This document shows positions 34,241-45,887 of a stretch of 64,000 bases of DNA, in pieces. The stretch is from Bryoerythrophyllum caledonicum (lineage: Eukaryota; Streptophyta; Bryopsida; Pottiales; Pottiaceae). Each line of letters starts with the position of its first letter. Within the stretch, counting starts at the first letter, position 1. Under the pieces are notes generated by a model. The model was not told the DNA's origin and ran no database searches. It worked only from the letters and a program-made list of their open reading frames with translations. The translations under genes and the position numbers were made by a program. Location of the stretch: positions 12,589,845-12,653,844 of the forward strand of contig OZ020524.1 in assembly GCA_963971425.1 (NCBI GenBank), written 5' to 3'.

Positions 34241-37200
34241 TATACCCACATAAATCTACATCCATCAAGTACTAGTCAACCAATAGCTATTATACTCTTG
34301 TAAGATCTACATAAATACAACTTTAAATAGATGTGAAGTATTTGATGCATGGAGGAAGATCACATGTATGAAAGTTAATGTGATAAACTATAACCATAGT
34401 TTAATTTGCAATTCACTTACTATAAATTACTATATTTTTATCATCAATAATGATTATATTATCTTATAGCTAAATTCAATTGAATTTTATTATTAAAGCT
34501 TTTTGTAACTTTTTTCTAAAGCAGAATTCAATTATAAGATACAAGTTTGCTAACTCTAACCGTGGCCATCTATTGGAATAAATAGAAACTAACATAGCAG
34601 AATAAGTTCTTTGCATGTAAAAGGATAATTATATGTATTTTACATGTCAAAGCAGCTAATATACTTTAATTAATGATAAGTTCTATCTCTAATTTTAAAG
34701 ATGTAGTCCCTTTTTCCATATTCTAAAGTATATGGATATAAATGAAACTCACGTGACATTTACCAATATATGTGGTAGCACATTTGCTACTTTGTTGATT
34801 GATCTATTAGAATTGACAATTATGAACCAATGTGAAATATGATTCGGTTTTTTTATTTTATAGTAGTTAGAAAGAAAATAAACACTATATGCGTATTCAA
34901 ATTTTTTCACATATGAATGTTAATGACCTTTAAAATAAATTGAAAACTTTAATTCTTATAATATATATGTTTGTATTTTATTGGGTTGCTTTAAATTTTA
35001 TGATTTTAACAAGTGAATTTGATCCATATTTTATACACTTATTCAAAGAATGTAGATACTCATTACAACCTTTTTTAAAAGTATTGTAAATTATATTTAA
35101 TTATAAGGAATTAAGATATTGTGTATTAAAAAGAATAAAAGATGGAGGCAATCATTATCATAGAGGCAAATTGTGTCTATATTTTGCTAGTAGATAAGTC
35201 ATAAAAGAAATCTCTATATTGACACTTTAATATAGATGTCTAGAAATACTAGCCAAATATTTTGTAATACAAATTTATTTTAATCTAATAAATTATAAAA
35301 ATGAGATGTTCAGAAAATAACACGTTACTATTTCTATTTAGATATTTAGATATTTATTCAAAAAATATATATATATATATATATAAATAGAGAGAGATAT
35401 ATATATAAATAGATATATATATATATAAATAGATATATATATATATATCTATATGATACTAAGTTGTCCCAAAACCTATGTGCAAGGCTCTATCTCAGGA
35501 TTGGGTATTGGACATCGTATTGGGACACGGTATCAAGACATGGTAGGAGTGAGTGAGCAAGGAGCGAGTAGCATAGAGTAGAGAGAAAGAACACCAGATT
35601 GAACAGACATGCGGAGTATTAGAGCAAGTCTGTAGACAAAGTGCCAGATTGGGCAAACAATGTTTGTGAGAAATGTTTGTATCAGATAAAGCAGGAAGGC
35701 GTCACGCACATGAGTGATAGGGGCTCCGCGACAGGAGCAAGAGGCATGACACAACAACAACAATGTGGAAAGTGGAAAGGGTGAAGGAGCGCGACACAAC
35801 AACACCGGAGAGGAATGTAGCAAGAGTGCAACACAACAATGCTAGAAAAGACAAGTAAGGTATAGCCACCTATGACCGCCACCTTCGTAACACCACAACT
35901 CTATGTTTGGTCTCAATTCCACCCCACATACACCTCATTACCACCCAATCACTCTTTGTCTGTTCCAAATTAAGGCTTTCTATTGGTCAAGACCCCTGAC
36001 CATTGGCCGGCGCACATGGGAGGTACCTAGTAGCAAAATTAGGCTAATGTGGCAGCACACTTTGATAATTCATAACTAATTTAATTTTCATCAAAAAATA
36101 TGGCATCACTTGGGTTGAGATTGTAATTCTATTTTCTATCACTGAAAAATTAATGTATAATTATTTGGATTCTCCATATATGCACATTGTTTAATCTGGC
36201 AGTCATAGGCTGGTATACTTTAGAGAGATTGCAACACATGAAAACCAGCGTTGGAAAAATTGTTCAGAGCGTAAAGACCCATTGCGCCAAAATCAAATTT
36301 GTGTGCGAGTAGAAGTGAAGAGGCGCGTAGGAAAAGCAAGCTCTAGAGAAAGGACATAAGTTCTAAATATCGAGACAATGAATTACAAAAGGGGCTGGAG
36401 ATAGAGAAGGAAGCCGGCAAAAGAGGGACAAAAAGATGCGAAAGCGGAGAGACAATGCACATGGACAAAGAAGAAGCTCGTATTGAGCAGATCTGGGAGC
36501 GCCAAGACATGGTATCGAGTTCTACATGTTTTTGTTGACGGCAATTTTATATGCCATTGCTAGGATTTGATTAAGACTTTGTTAAGGAAGAGGTGCAATA
36601 GGAAAATACCTAGCACCTCGTTGAGCGCAACAAGTGGCTAGTTCATGCACAAGTTCCACCTTTCAAAGAACACCGATTCGGACCATATCAACGCCAAGGT
36701 TGAGAACCACATGCTCATGACCAATGTGTTGAAGATTATTCAATCAATTCATTTAAAAATCTTAAAAAGTTACAAAATATTGAGGGAATCTTTCAAACCA
36801 AACAATATTAAAATATAAAAATTAACCAAATTGATAAAATTATTGAATAGATACAAAGATTTATTTTAGATACGATGTAAAAAAATCTATCATAACTTCA
36901 AAATAATCATACTTGTCTTTAGGAATTCCTTTAAAAACTAAGAAATGAAGGAAATTTAAAAATTAAAAAAATTTAGGTCCAAAATGACTACACTGAAAGT
37001 GATAATTAGTGTTGTATAGCATTTATTGTCACAGTAAGTGACATTGTTCATGTACAATAATGTCATCTTTTATCTCTGTCTCTACTATTAAAAAAACAAT
37101 GAGAACGCTTGTAGACGACAACAACAATGACTAGCAAGGAGCTAGTATTGTTTGCAACAAAATATGGGTAAGATTATGTTTGCGATACAACTTTGATTCC

Positions 37201-37939
37201 AACATGCTCCTAGACACCGTAAGCATAAAAATTTGTTGGATGTGATTAAAATTCATTTTTAGCATCCCAAATCATTATATTTGGAGATGAAGGTGGTGCA
37301 TAGTGACAAACCAAAATGTATGAAGCCAACATAATGATAAATTTGTGTCATTGGAAATATGATACAACAAAATTTGATATCTTGGGCATGGTTGAAATTC
37401 ATTTGTAGCATCTCACATTGTGTATCAACATAATCTTACACATCAAAATGTGTGAAGCAAAAGTTTTGGGCTTCAAGTATGATTTTAGATTTTGGATTTT
37501 AGAAAGTCATGGGTTCATTTTCTCCAAATTCATGCAATTGAGACAAATGATGGTGGTCCTCTGCAACTTGTAGTACAACTTGGAGTTGAATAGGTGGTTG
37601 TTGAGCTTGAAGACAACCCTTCTGCCGTATGCGGATGCGGCGGTGGTTGAGGAGTTGTAGCGCGGGTCGCAGAACTCTAGAAGTAATAGGACATCAATGT
37701 GAAGAAAGTAGAGGATGCTTTGCCTTTATAAGCAAGTTTCTCTACTGATTTTTTGGAGAAAGAGGTTGATGCAAATGTTGAGCTGCTAATTCTTAGTATG
37801 TACTTGAAACCTGTGAACCTTTCTTTGAAGTGAATAGATTTACAAGTGACAAATACATTAGCTTCCTAACATGTGTGCATCCTATAACTTGCAAGCCTTT
37901 TCTGAAGTGCGGCTTGCATGAGTGCAAGTTCATTAAAAT
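34241..37939. other. AT-rich gene-free stretch with an AT microsatellite
   Basis: No gene was recognised. A (TA)n and ATATATAAATAGA microsatellite runs at about 35364-35452. Words of the type GACATGGTATCG and GGGACACGGTATCAAGACAT occur at 35.46-35.55 kb and 36.5 kb and recur at 44.95-45.2 kb on the other side of copy C. This suggests that copy C sits inside an older repeated region. Confidence 0.45.
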
Positions 37940-37949
37940 TGTCTAGATA

Positions 37950-38034
37950 GGACAAGGCTATTTTGCGAGCATAGACTTGCGAGCGGAGAGCGGCGAGCCT
38001 TGGTTTGCGAGCCTAAAGCACAAAAAGTAGAGAG
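37950..38034 (+). repeat. Left terminal inverted repeat of copy C
   Basis: This runs from GGACAAGGCTATTTTGCGAG through AGCGGAGAGCGGCGAGCC to CACAAAAAGTAGAG. It is the inverse partner of 44843-44914, with about three mismatches in the outer nine bases. Confidence 0.85.
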
Positions 38035-38860
38035 TTTTGAGGAAAAAGTAAAAGTTTCTTAGGTTATTTTAGGGAAAAGAACACTAAATTTAATACGTCA
38101 TTGGCCCTATTATCGTGGAGTAGGTGGCTGAAACATTGGGCAAGCCAAAATAGTTTTTGACAATTAAAAGACTTCAAGAGGAAAAAATTGCAAGTCATCA
38201 TGAAGAAGGCCTATGACCGTGGTGATAAGTTTATCAAATGATGAAAATATATGCTTTCTGAGGTTAGGAAGATAAAGGAGAAGTAACAATGAACGGGTGG
38301 TCAGTAAGAGAGCAGATAGAAAGTTGGTAGCACGAACACACCTGAGATGGATAAAAGAAAATGATGGTGAAAAGCATTGTTGTGGAGGGACTATGAGTGG
38401 TATGGATAAGAGAGTTCATATGAGAAATTGGTGATAAACAAGGACAGTAAGAGAGTAACGGTTTAGAGATGGAAAATGTCAATTTAGGATAGAGACACAA
38501 TTTAGGGGAATTTTGATGGAGATCAAGTTAAGACATGATGTTTGTGAGAGGAACAAGTAGGGTCGAAAGAGTGCATAGAGGTGTAAGGAGACCAAAAAAA
38601 TTCTACAAGTGTAGAATACATGTGCAACAAACATCCATCCTATCATTCCATGTGGTGTACAAGAAATTGCTCATGAATGAAATGTTGAAGTGGCCCTTTT
38701 TGTCTTACCACAATTTTTATAGAATTGAAAGAAGATAGTACCCTAAAGAATTTTGAAGTATATTTAAGCACTGTAGTGTTTTAGAAGCAAAATCTAACGG
38801 AACCATTTAATCTCATTCCAGGTGAAACTAGAAGTGTGCATGAAGACATCTAGGCCCTAG

Positions 38861-40046
38861 TCAAATCCATATACTATGGTAAAGATGTAGTAGAGGTGCT
38901 TGAAGTAGGTCTACGCATTGCACTTGCCAAGTGACTTGTTTGACATCTCTGTGAAATATGGACAAGAATTGACAAATTGTCAACACATAGCGTGAAACCT
39001 TCGAAATGCTATTGGATTGTAAAGTAATAATGCAGCCAAGAGCTGCAAGCGATACGATAAGGATATCGCAGATCTTCGCAGCTATTGATAGTGCAAAGGC
39101 ACAGTTGTTATGATGTTTAGTACTTGGAGCTTTAGGATTCATGCCAATGTTATTTCCAAATTTTATGGTAGAGTGGTCCAAAGGATTGGAAGGAAGAGGA
39201 TAGTCCGTGAGGTTCATTGAAATGCCTTTTATCCAAATAGCTTTTGAGGATACATCTCTACACACTTAGCAAGTCTGAAGTTGCCGCACTCGAGAGAAAG
39301 AATTTTGGACCTGCTAAGGTTAGTGTCCATCTTCACCAGCAGAAGTCCGGGACATGGGGTTTTGAAACCACTCACGGTGGTTGAGGATTGTGGACACATC
39401 AATAATTATCATCTTTGCAGAAGAAAAATTGCATCTTCTCGAGTCTGCTCTTCTTATAATTTTCCATGAGGTCAATATAAGTTGGAGTAGCCATAGGTTG
39501 CCTATTCTACACAATCCTTGCTACACAATACTTCTTGTCCTGTATGGCAATGCAAGCTTTTCCTGAGGTCTTAGAAAGTCTTGCAATGTGTCATTGTTCC
39601 TTGTCACAAAGTTGGAGTCTTAGACAAATCAACCTCGGTTGGAATGTGTCTACTTTCGGAGGGCATTTCAGAGTCATCAACTATGAGATCAACAAATTTC
39701 ATATCATTATGCTATCTTCTGAGCCGTCGGTGAGAGAAACAGATCTTGTCTAGGCAATGGAAGTCAAATTGAGAACACAAAGGAAGTTTTCCTTTTTGAT
39801 TCAACGAGACAAATTCTTCTTCACTTTCCAGGTGAGGATCTTGTATATAGGATTTGTCCGCACTAGGCATTGTGGCAAGAGCCGCGCAAAAAACCTTCGC
39901 ATTCCCAATGTGTTGAGCGGAACGATAGACAGTACAAAGTCGTAGATCTTTTTTCTTAGGATCAGTTCTCGGCTTCCACTCTTGATAAATTGGTAATAGA
40001 CAATAAGGTGCATGAATACACGCCATGTCATCCACAATGGCGACAT
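38861..40046 (-). pseudogene. Decayed transposase of copy C
   Basis: The 39712-40046 part matches copy B's transposase just after the DDE core: DDM..., RSAQHIGNAKVFCAALATMP against RSAQRSGNSKVLHAALANMP, then DPHLESEEEFVSL. The 38861-39265 part matches the region before the SWIM finger: DYPLPSNPLDH, KAPSTKHHNNCAFALS, and SISKVSRYVLTICQF against SISKVSRYLLTIGQF. The CDC of the SWIM finger is lost and the frames are broken between the parts. The first exon with the catalytic core was not found, so it is deleted or displaced by the repeat array to its right. Confidence 0.85.
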
Positions 40047-40309
40047 ACTAATCGTCTTTTTTTTGTCGGACTATTGTAGTCATTTGTTGTGAATCGTCTA
40101 CGTTAAATCGTCTTATAGGCAACTGACGTCGACATCACAACAAGCTTCCATGGAAATATTATACTACCCAATAAATGCTAAGGAATATATTTTTGAAAGC
40201 GTTGATACTGGCAAACGATGGAGCGGACACCGCAAGCAAGAACGTTGCCCATTCCGGGTACGTTCAATTGGCAAAAGAAAGGACATTTGTAGTGACACTA
40301 TGAAGAGGC

Positions 40310-42235
40310 AGCCGATATCAGCGGCCTATAATCAGGATAGGGGAAAAACCAAGGAAATGAAAACTCCCAAAAAATCATGGAAAAAATAGAAAAATGTAAT
40401 AAAAAATGCGTTGCCGATGTTGGCAGTGCATCATTGTAGAACAATAAAGGAAAATCATTAATAGAGTAGATTGCATTATCCATGTTGACGAGCTCACAAT
40501 TTCGACCTTATTTGACAATAGACTTCTTTAATTGTAGAAGGAATCTCAAAAAGAAGTCTCTAATATCGGTACTTATCTTGAAGGCCCTTCATATATTTAA
40601 AAAGAAAACTTTCAAAGGGGTGCTCACATCAACATTCCTCTAGAAAGCCCTTCCAATGTTTAGAAATGAAACCTTCAAAGCGGATGGCGACATGAGCAAT
40701 CATAAAGAGGGCCCTACATTGTTTAAAAAGAATCTACATAAAAGATGCCGACATCGACACTACTCAAGAGCACCCGTCCAATATTTAAAGCGGAACCTCT
40801 ACAAGGGGTGCTGATATTAAAACCCCATTACATGATGCTTAATGTTTATTAATGAAACCTTAGAAAGGGAGTTTGACATTGGTACCTCTTTAGATGGCCC
40901 TTCAATGTTTACAAACGGAACCTTCAAAAGAGGTGTCAACATTGGTACCCCTTAAGAGAGCTTCTTCTATGTTTAAAATATATATTTCTAAAAATGGTAC
41001 CGACAACAAAACTATATTGTAGGGCCCTTCAAACCTCCACAAGAGATGCCAACATTGACACCTTTTCAAAAGCCCCCCCCCTCCAAATGTTCGAAGCAAA
41101 CCTCCAAAAGAGCTACCATCAAATGCACCTCTTTAGAAGACCCTCCAATTTTTATCAAGCAAACTTCCAAAAAGGCAAACAACATCGGTGCCCGTCAAGA
41201 GATCCTCTTAAATATATATTAAGAAAACCTCCTAAAGAGCAGCCGGCATCGGCGCCTATGAAGAGGACCTTTTAAATGTATATTAAGGGAACCTCTAATA
41301 GGGCAGCCAACATCGGCGACTTCCTAGAGGACCCCTTAAATATATATCATGGAAACCTCCAAAAAGGTAGCGGTCATCGGCACCCTTCTACAAGATCCCT
41401 TCAATGTATATAAAGGGAACCTCCAAAAGGGCAGCCGACATTGGCTACCCCTAAAGCGTGCAACCACGCTTAAGAAAATTTGAAGATATTTCCAAAATAA
41501 TATTACACTTTATCATTGGACATTGTACGAATGAGTTATTTGCGGATGAAGTTATGAGATTCAAAACTTCATCCATTGATAACTCATCCATACAATGTCC
41601 AATGATAAAATATAATACCATTTTGAAAATATCTTCAAATTTTCTTAAGCGTGGTTGCACACTTTAAGGGTAGCCGATGTCGGCTGTCCTTTTGGAGGTT
41701 CCCTTAGTATACATTCAAAGGGTCCTCTAGAGGGGTGCCGATGTTGGCTGCCTTTTCGGAGGTTTCCATAACATACTTTTAAAGGGTCCTCTGAAAGGGC
41801 GCTGATGTCGGCTACCCTATTTTTGGTTCCCTTAATATACAGTTACGGGGCCCTTTAGAAGAGTGCTGATGTCAATAGCCCTTTTGAAGGTTCCTTTCAT
41901 ATATATTGAAGGGATTCTCATGAGGGGTGCCGATGTCGGCTACCATGTTGGAGGTTCACTTGATATACTCTTCTTGGGGAGGGAAGATGTCCGCGATCCT
42001 TTTGGAGATTTTTTAACATACATTTAAGGGGTTCTCTTGAGAGGCGCCAATGTCGGCTGCTCTTTTGGAGGTTCCCCTAACGTACACAAAAGGGGACTTC
42101 TTAAGGGGCGCCAATGTCGATTCTACTTTTGGAGGTTTCTTTAATAAAATTGAAGAGGCCCTCTAGAAGGGTGCCAATGTTGGCAGCTTCTTCACATGTT
42201 CCTTTTTAAAACCTTAGAATTGGCCTCTATATAAG
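40310..42235. repeat. Inverted array of ~63-bp units carrying the GCCGAYRTCGGC palindrome (copy C)
   Basis: About 25 degenerate units of roughly 63 bp run in one orientation up to about 41.45 kb and in the opposite orientation from about 41.67 kb. Each contains an imperfect or perfect GCCGAYRTCGGC site plus words such as AAGGGAACCTCCAAAAGGG. Exact palindromes are at 41673 and 41929. Close variants include 40412, 41242, 41433 and 41739. It occupies the same place as the palindrome region of copy B, between the divergent genes. Confidence 0.85.
41450..41670. repeat. Central ~220-bp near-perfect palindrome
   Basis: The arms start GTGCAACCACGCTTAAGAAA (left, from about 41459) and are mirrored by the reverse complement ending near 41667. 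The axis lies near 41561. Both strands therefore encode the same peptide in open frames (41458-41667 plus, 41451-41660 minus), which is a by-product of symmetry rather than a gene. The symmetry continues outward into the flanking array units. Confidence 0.9.
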
Positions 42236-42399
42236 ACATGTTCCAAGTCTCTGTCTGGCGTCTGCTGATATTGATTGCCTCTACATTGTGACGTGCTATT
42301 ATCCTGGTTAGAACATTAGTGCACTTTTACCTATCCTTCATTGCCTCATTTGATGATACAATCGTATTTTTTGATTCAAAAACAGTTTGATAGTGTTGT

Positions 42400-43760
42400 T
42401 TCATTGCAACTTGAATGTTTCAAGAGCAATTTTCTGATAAGTCAATTGAGTGGACAACGAAGAAAATCCACGAGGTGGTCAACAAAGTTGTGATGAAAGT
42501 GAAAAAAGAGATGACATCTATGTTGAAGAAGTTGTTGCCCATTGAGGACCCTAAGTATTCTCCACAGTCCCTTGAACAAATTAGGCTACATAACTAGAGT
42601 CTGAAATATTATCCAAAGATGTCTCAAAAAAAGTTGATATATCCCTCAACCTCTGTAATGGACGTTGCCAGAAAGGTCAAGTGGCTGGAGCGCTAGAACA
42701 AGTTGGCTTCTTTCGTGTTTCACTGAAATTCCATATGGAAAAATTTGCAAATCATTCTTTTCTTGGATAGTTGATGAAGGTGAATTCGTAAGCACATGTT
42801 CGTTTCAATACCTTCAATAATTTTGATTCTAAACTCGTTCATATGATCTCACTAGAGATGCTTCTGCAGCTTTCAACTGAAGTGATGGCCTAATTTGATT
42901 CTACATTATATGAACTTGGAGAGCCGATTGACTTTCATCATTCACGCTTTTGGAGAGTGTCTCAATCTATCAATTCATGATTACGTGGAGCGGATGCGCA
43001 TTTAGCTATAGGACTTGGCGTTTCTGGACAAGTTGGATGTGAAGGGTGTGCACAAGAACCGCGTTGCAGAGTTGGAGGTTGAACTTTTAGAGGCCATTAC
43101 CTAGGTCTTATACAGATAGTTTTTTACATCTTGTATTAAAAGAAGGTGGCGTAAAAGATGTGTGCATATTTTGAAAGTTATCTAGATCGTAATGGCGACA
43201 AGTGCATTCTAACTGAAAACATCCCAAAAAAGTGGGCCCACCTGCACTAGCACAAATGCAGGTGATACTTTGACTTCCCAGTGACCAAGCCCCTATCCTT
43301 GACATCGAACTCAGAAATGGCATCTAGCCCGATTAAGTTGGCACTGAGATTATGGTTCCTCCTTTGGATGATGCGGCGCCTATGAAACATACAAGTAGAA
43401 CGCAAAAGAAGGCGGCTGAAGCTGAGAAGGCAAAAAAAGAGAAAGCAACGGTGGAGGCAAAAACAGCCGCGGAGGTTGAAGCTATTATAAAATTAAAGGT
43501 TGTGGTTGCCAAGGCCAAAGCGAGCATGAAGCCCTTTGCTGAGGTTGTTATTGCTGAGATGACAACAAAGCAAGCCGCTCACAATGAGGCCCTCGCGGTA
43601 GTGGATTTAGGTGTCGACACATATATCTTTGGTCTAGCTCACATTATCCTAACTGCTGTAGTTGCTGCTCGGAGCCATTACTCTAACCCACCACCGTTGG
43701 CAGAGGATGGATAAAGTTCTCTCTCCTTTATTATACAGAAATTGAAGTAGAAAATAGATC
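42400..43760 (+). pseudogene. Decayed ParB-like partner gene of copy C, lacking its 5' part
   Basis: The plus strand reads, with many stops, the same order as copy B: SIEWTTKKIHEVVNKVV against SSEWTTGKLHEEIGKAV, LPIEDPKYSPQSLEQIR, VARKVKWLER, then DSTLYELGEPIDF, SYLDRNGDKCILTENIPKKW, and the Ala/Lys coiled coil (43352-43714). It ends with EDG-stop-SSLSFIIQKLK, matching EDGSSPISILMHKLKG of copy B. The DGNHR domain exons are absent, replaced by the array on the left. No methyltransferase domain was recognised before the terminal repeat, though an unrecognised open stretch lies at 43777-44124. Confidence 0.85.
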
Positions 43761-44842
43761 TGCTTCCCGCTTCATTTTGTCACATCCTATTTCAATCTTT
43801 GTTGAGCCCACGAGTATCGGGAAGATAATAGAAGTGTTGTCTCGTGTTCACGGTTGTGTACCAAATTTTGAACAACTTTGTCCTTCAAATTCAATTTATT
43901 TTCCCACTCTTTGCACTTATGTTAATTTACTCATTCTTTCGTCTTTGTTCCTGAAATCCATGTCGTTGTTGCCAATGAACGAAATACCTCTCTGGAGAGT
44001 GTGGAGACATCCTCATTGGTCCCACAAAGGTGTTGCATTGCGCATCAGCACCTCAGTAAAGAGAGTCCCAACATTGACATTGATTGAAGGAAGTGATGAC
44101 TTTGGGTTGCCATTGCATTTCTAACTTGATGTCGTCGTTTTGATCACATTGCATCACTGCAATGTTTTAGAGTTGTTGATTTCAAGCTCTTCTTCTCATC
44201 CTATTCAAACTCTACAACATATAGAATATCCACAATGGAAAATATAAACATTACTCTCGCACTATTAAACACGCTCTTCCCTTCCAAGCAACCCTTAAAA
44301 TCACTCTACATTAGTTCATATGGATATCTGCTTTAGCTGTCCACTATGTGGTCCTTCATTATGTCCATTGAAGATTTATTACTTCTTGACTTCTTCTTAG
44401 GAAAATTATTTAAATACCAATACTAGTTCCACATACATGGTTGGAGTCCCTTAGTCGACAGAAATCACAATTAAAATTTCCACTTAATTCAAATTCATAG
44501 TCTCCCTCTTTAAATTCCACTTACTCGTTGAATATTAATAAGTCTTGATGAATATCTAGTTGAAATTGTATTTGGAATCCAACTTTGCTCTCCTCTTTTT
44601 GTGCAAAAAATTGTTTTCATCAAAACACAATTCATCCACGGTCATAGGATAGTAGTATCCATTTCATCAGTCAGTCCCTACTCTAATTTCACTTCTAGTG
44701 ACAATTAAGTACATCTCAATAGCACTTCAGTCTAAGATCTAGTCCAATTTTTACGGCTATAGGACCCTATCCTAAATGTTCACGTTTACTTTTCCTTTAA
44801 TTTTAACTTTAAAGTTCTGTAAACTTTTATTTTTATCCTTAA

Positions 44843-44914
44843 ACTCTCTACTTTTTGCGCTTTGGGCTCGCTGCTCTCCGCTAGCATCTCTACGCTCGCA
44901 AAATAGCTTTCCCC
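44843..44914 (+). repeat. Right terminal inverted repeat of copy C
   Basis: CTCTCTACTTTTTGCGCTTT, GGGCTCGCTGCTCTCCGCTA and GCTCGCAAAATAGCTTTCCC, ending CCCC at 44914. Inverse partner of 37950-38034. Confidence 0.85.
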
Positions 44915-44924
44915 TGTCTAGATA

Positions 44925-45885
44925 TAGATATCGTCTAATCCTAAAACGTGTTGGGACATGGTATCGTGCCAGGATGAGGTCTCATGCTAGGAACAAGGTA
45001 TTGAGTCGGGATTGCTCTTGTTCCATTGGGGGCAACGCGTATCTATAACAAAATATCAATAATATCAATTTGGTAAAGCCAAATGACCTAAGTGATACTC
45101 GGACAAGGTTTCACACTAGCACATGGTATCGCCTCAAGACAAGTTCTCATGCTAAAACATGGTCTCATGCCAAGACAATGTGATACTTTGATAGGTGATA
45201 CCATGTAACTCCCACAATTATCCGCAACTTCATGTACATCCACATCATCGGGACTTCTAGCACTTCCAATATAAAAAGTGAACTACATTTTCTATATATA
45301 GGCTACGTAGCGGCGTCAGTTCCTATCTCACCACGTCATTAGAAATTTTGATATTGGAAGTAGACTACGCTTGTCTCTATATATAATAGAAAACGATTCA
45401 TCAAGTGTCCGTCCGATACATTTGTCGGTTCCGCAACAAACAACTTTAATGGATGACAAAGCCTTTTGGAGGAATCACTTTGTTCTTTGGATGTGTCTTT
45501 GGAAGAATCCTCCATATGTGACCTTTGGTGGAATCCTTTGAATGTGCCCTTTGGAGGAATCCTTTGAATGTGCCCTTTCATTATAATTGGGATATGATTA
45601 AAAAATATATAATGTTTAAAAAATGTTTTTTGAAAAAAATCAAATTATAAAATCAATAGTTTGAATTTTACTAATAATGCACCATAAAAACAACTAATAG
45701 AATCCTAATTTGGATTGTGTAAATACAAGTTTTTGATATTGAATTAGTATAGGTTCATGATGCAAAATACATCATAGCTACAATTCATTAAAAATGGATG
45801 AAAAGAGGTGATCCATATTCTCTCTATAAAATTAAAAATATTGTTTATCCAGTAAAGGTGAAATCTTTGGAGTACTGGGAGTTTC
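44925..45885. repeat. Degenerate repeats flanking copy C
   Basis: 44.94-45.2 kb has repeated ACATGGTATCG, GTCTCATGC and CAAGACA words, related to 35.46-35.55 kb. At 45464-45582 a ~27-bp unit, CTTTGGAGGAATCCTTTGAA plus TGTGCC, is repeated about five times, the last two nearly perfect. Segments around 45.24-45.38 kb with TTGGAAGTAGACTACGCTTG recur near 51.22 kb. No gene seen. Confidence 0.6.
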
Positions 45886-45887
45886 AA

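Larger units (their letters stand above)
37940..44924 (-). mobile_element. MULE-like element copy C with 10-bp target duplication
   Basis: The element itself is 37950-44914 (6965 bp). A perfect 10-bp direct repeat, TGTCTAGATA, flanks it at 37940-37949 and 44915-44924, within the 8-11 bp size typical of MULEs. The terminal repeats pair over about 80 bp: left GGACAAGGCTATTTTGCGAG, and right (read inward) GGGGAAAGCTATTTTGCGAG, continuing with AGCGGAGAGC and CAAAAAGTAGAGAGTTT. Inside are a decayed transposase on the minus strand, a large palindrome array and a decayed partner gene on the plus strand. This is the same divergent plan as copy B. Both genes carry stops and deletions, so it is non-autonomous. 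Confidence 0.9.

Noticed and set aside
41451..41667. Two 69-codon frames on opposite strands with the same peptide (MQPRLRKFEDI...)
   Set aside because: They result from the near-perfect DNA palindrome; no splice signals or similarity support a gene.
43777..44124. Open stretch in copy C as a remnant of the methyltransferase domain
   Set aside because: Only NEIPLWR against NGDIPWR looked similar; no motif I or IV equivalent is visible, so the match is too weak.
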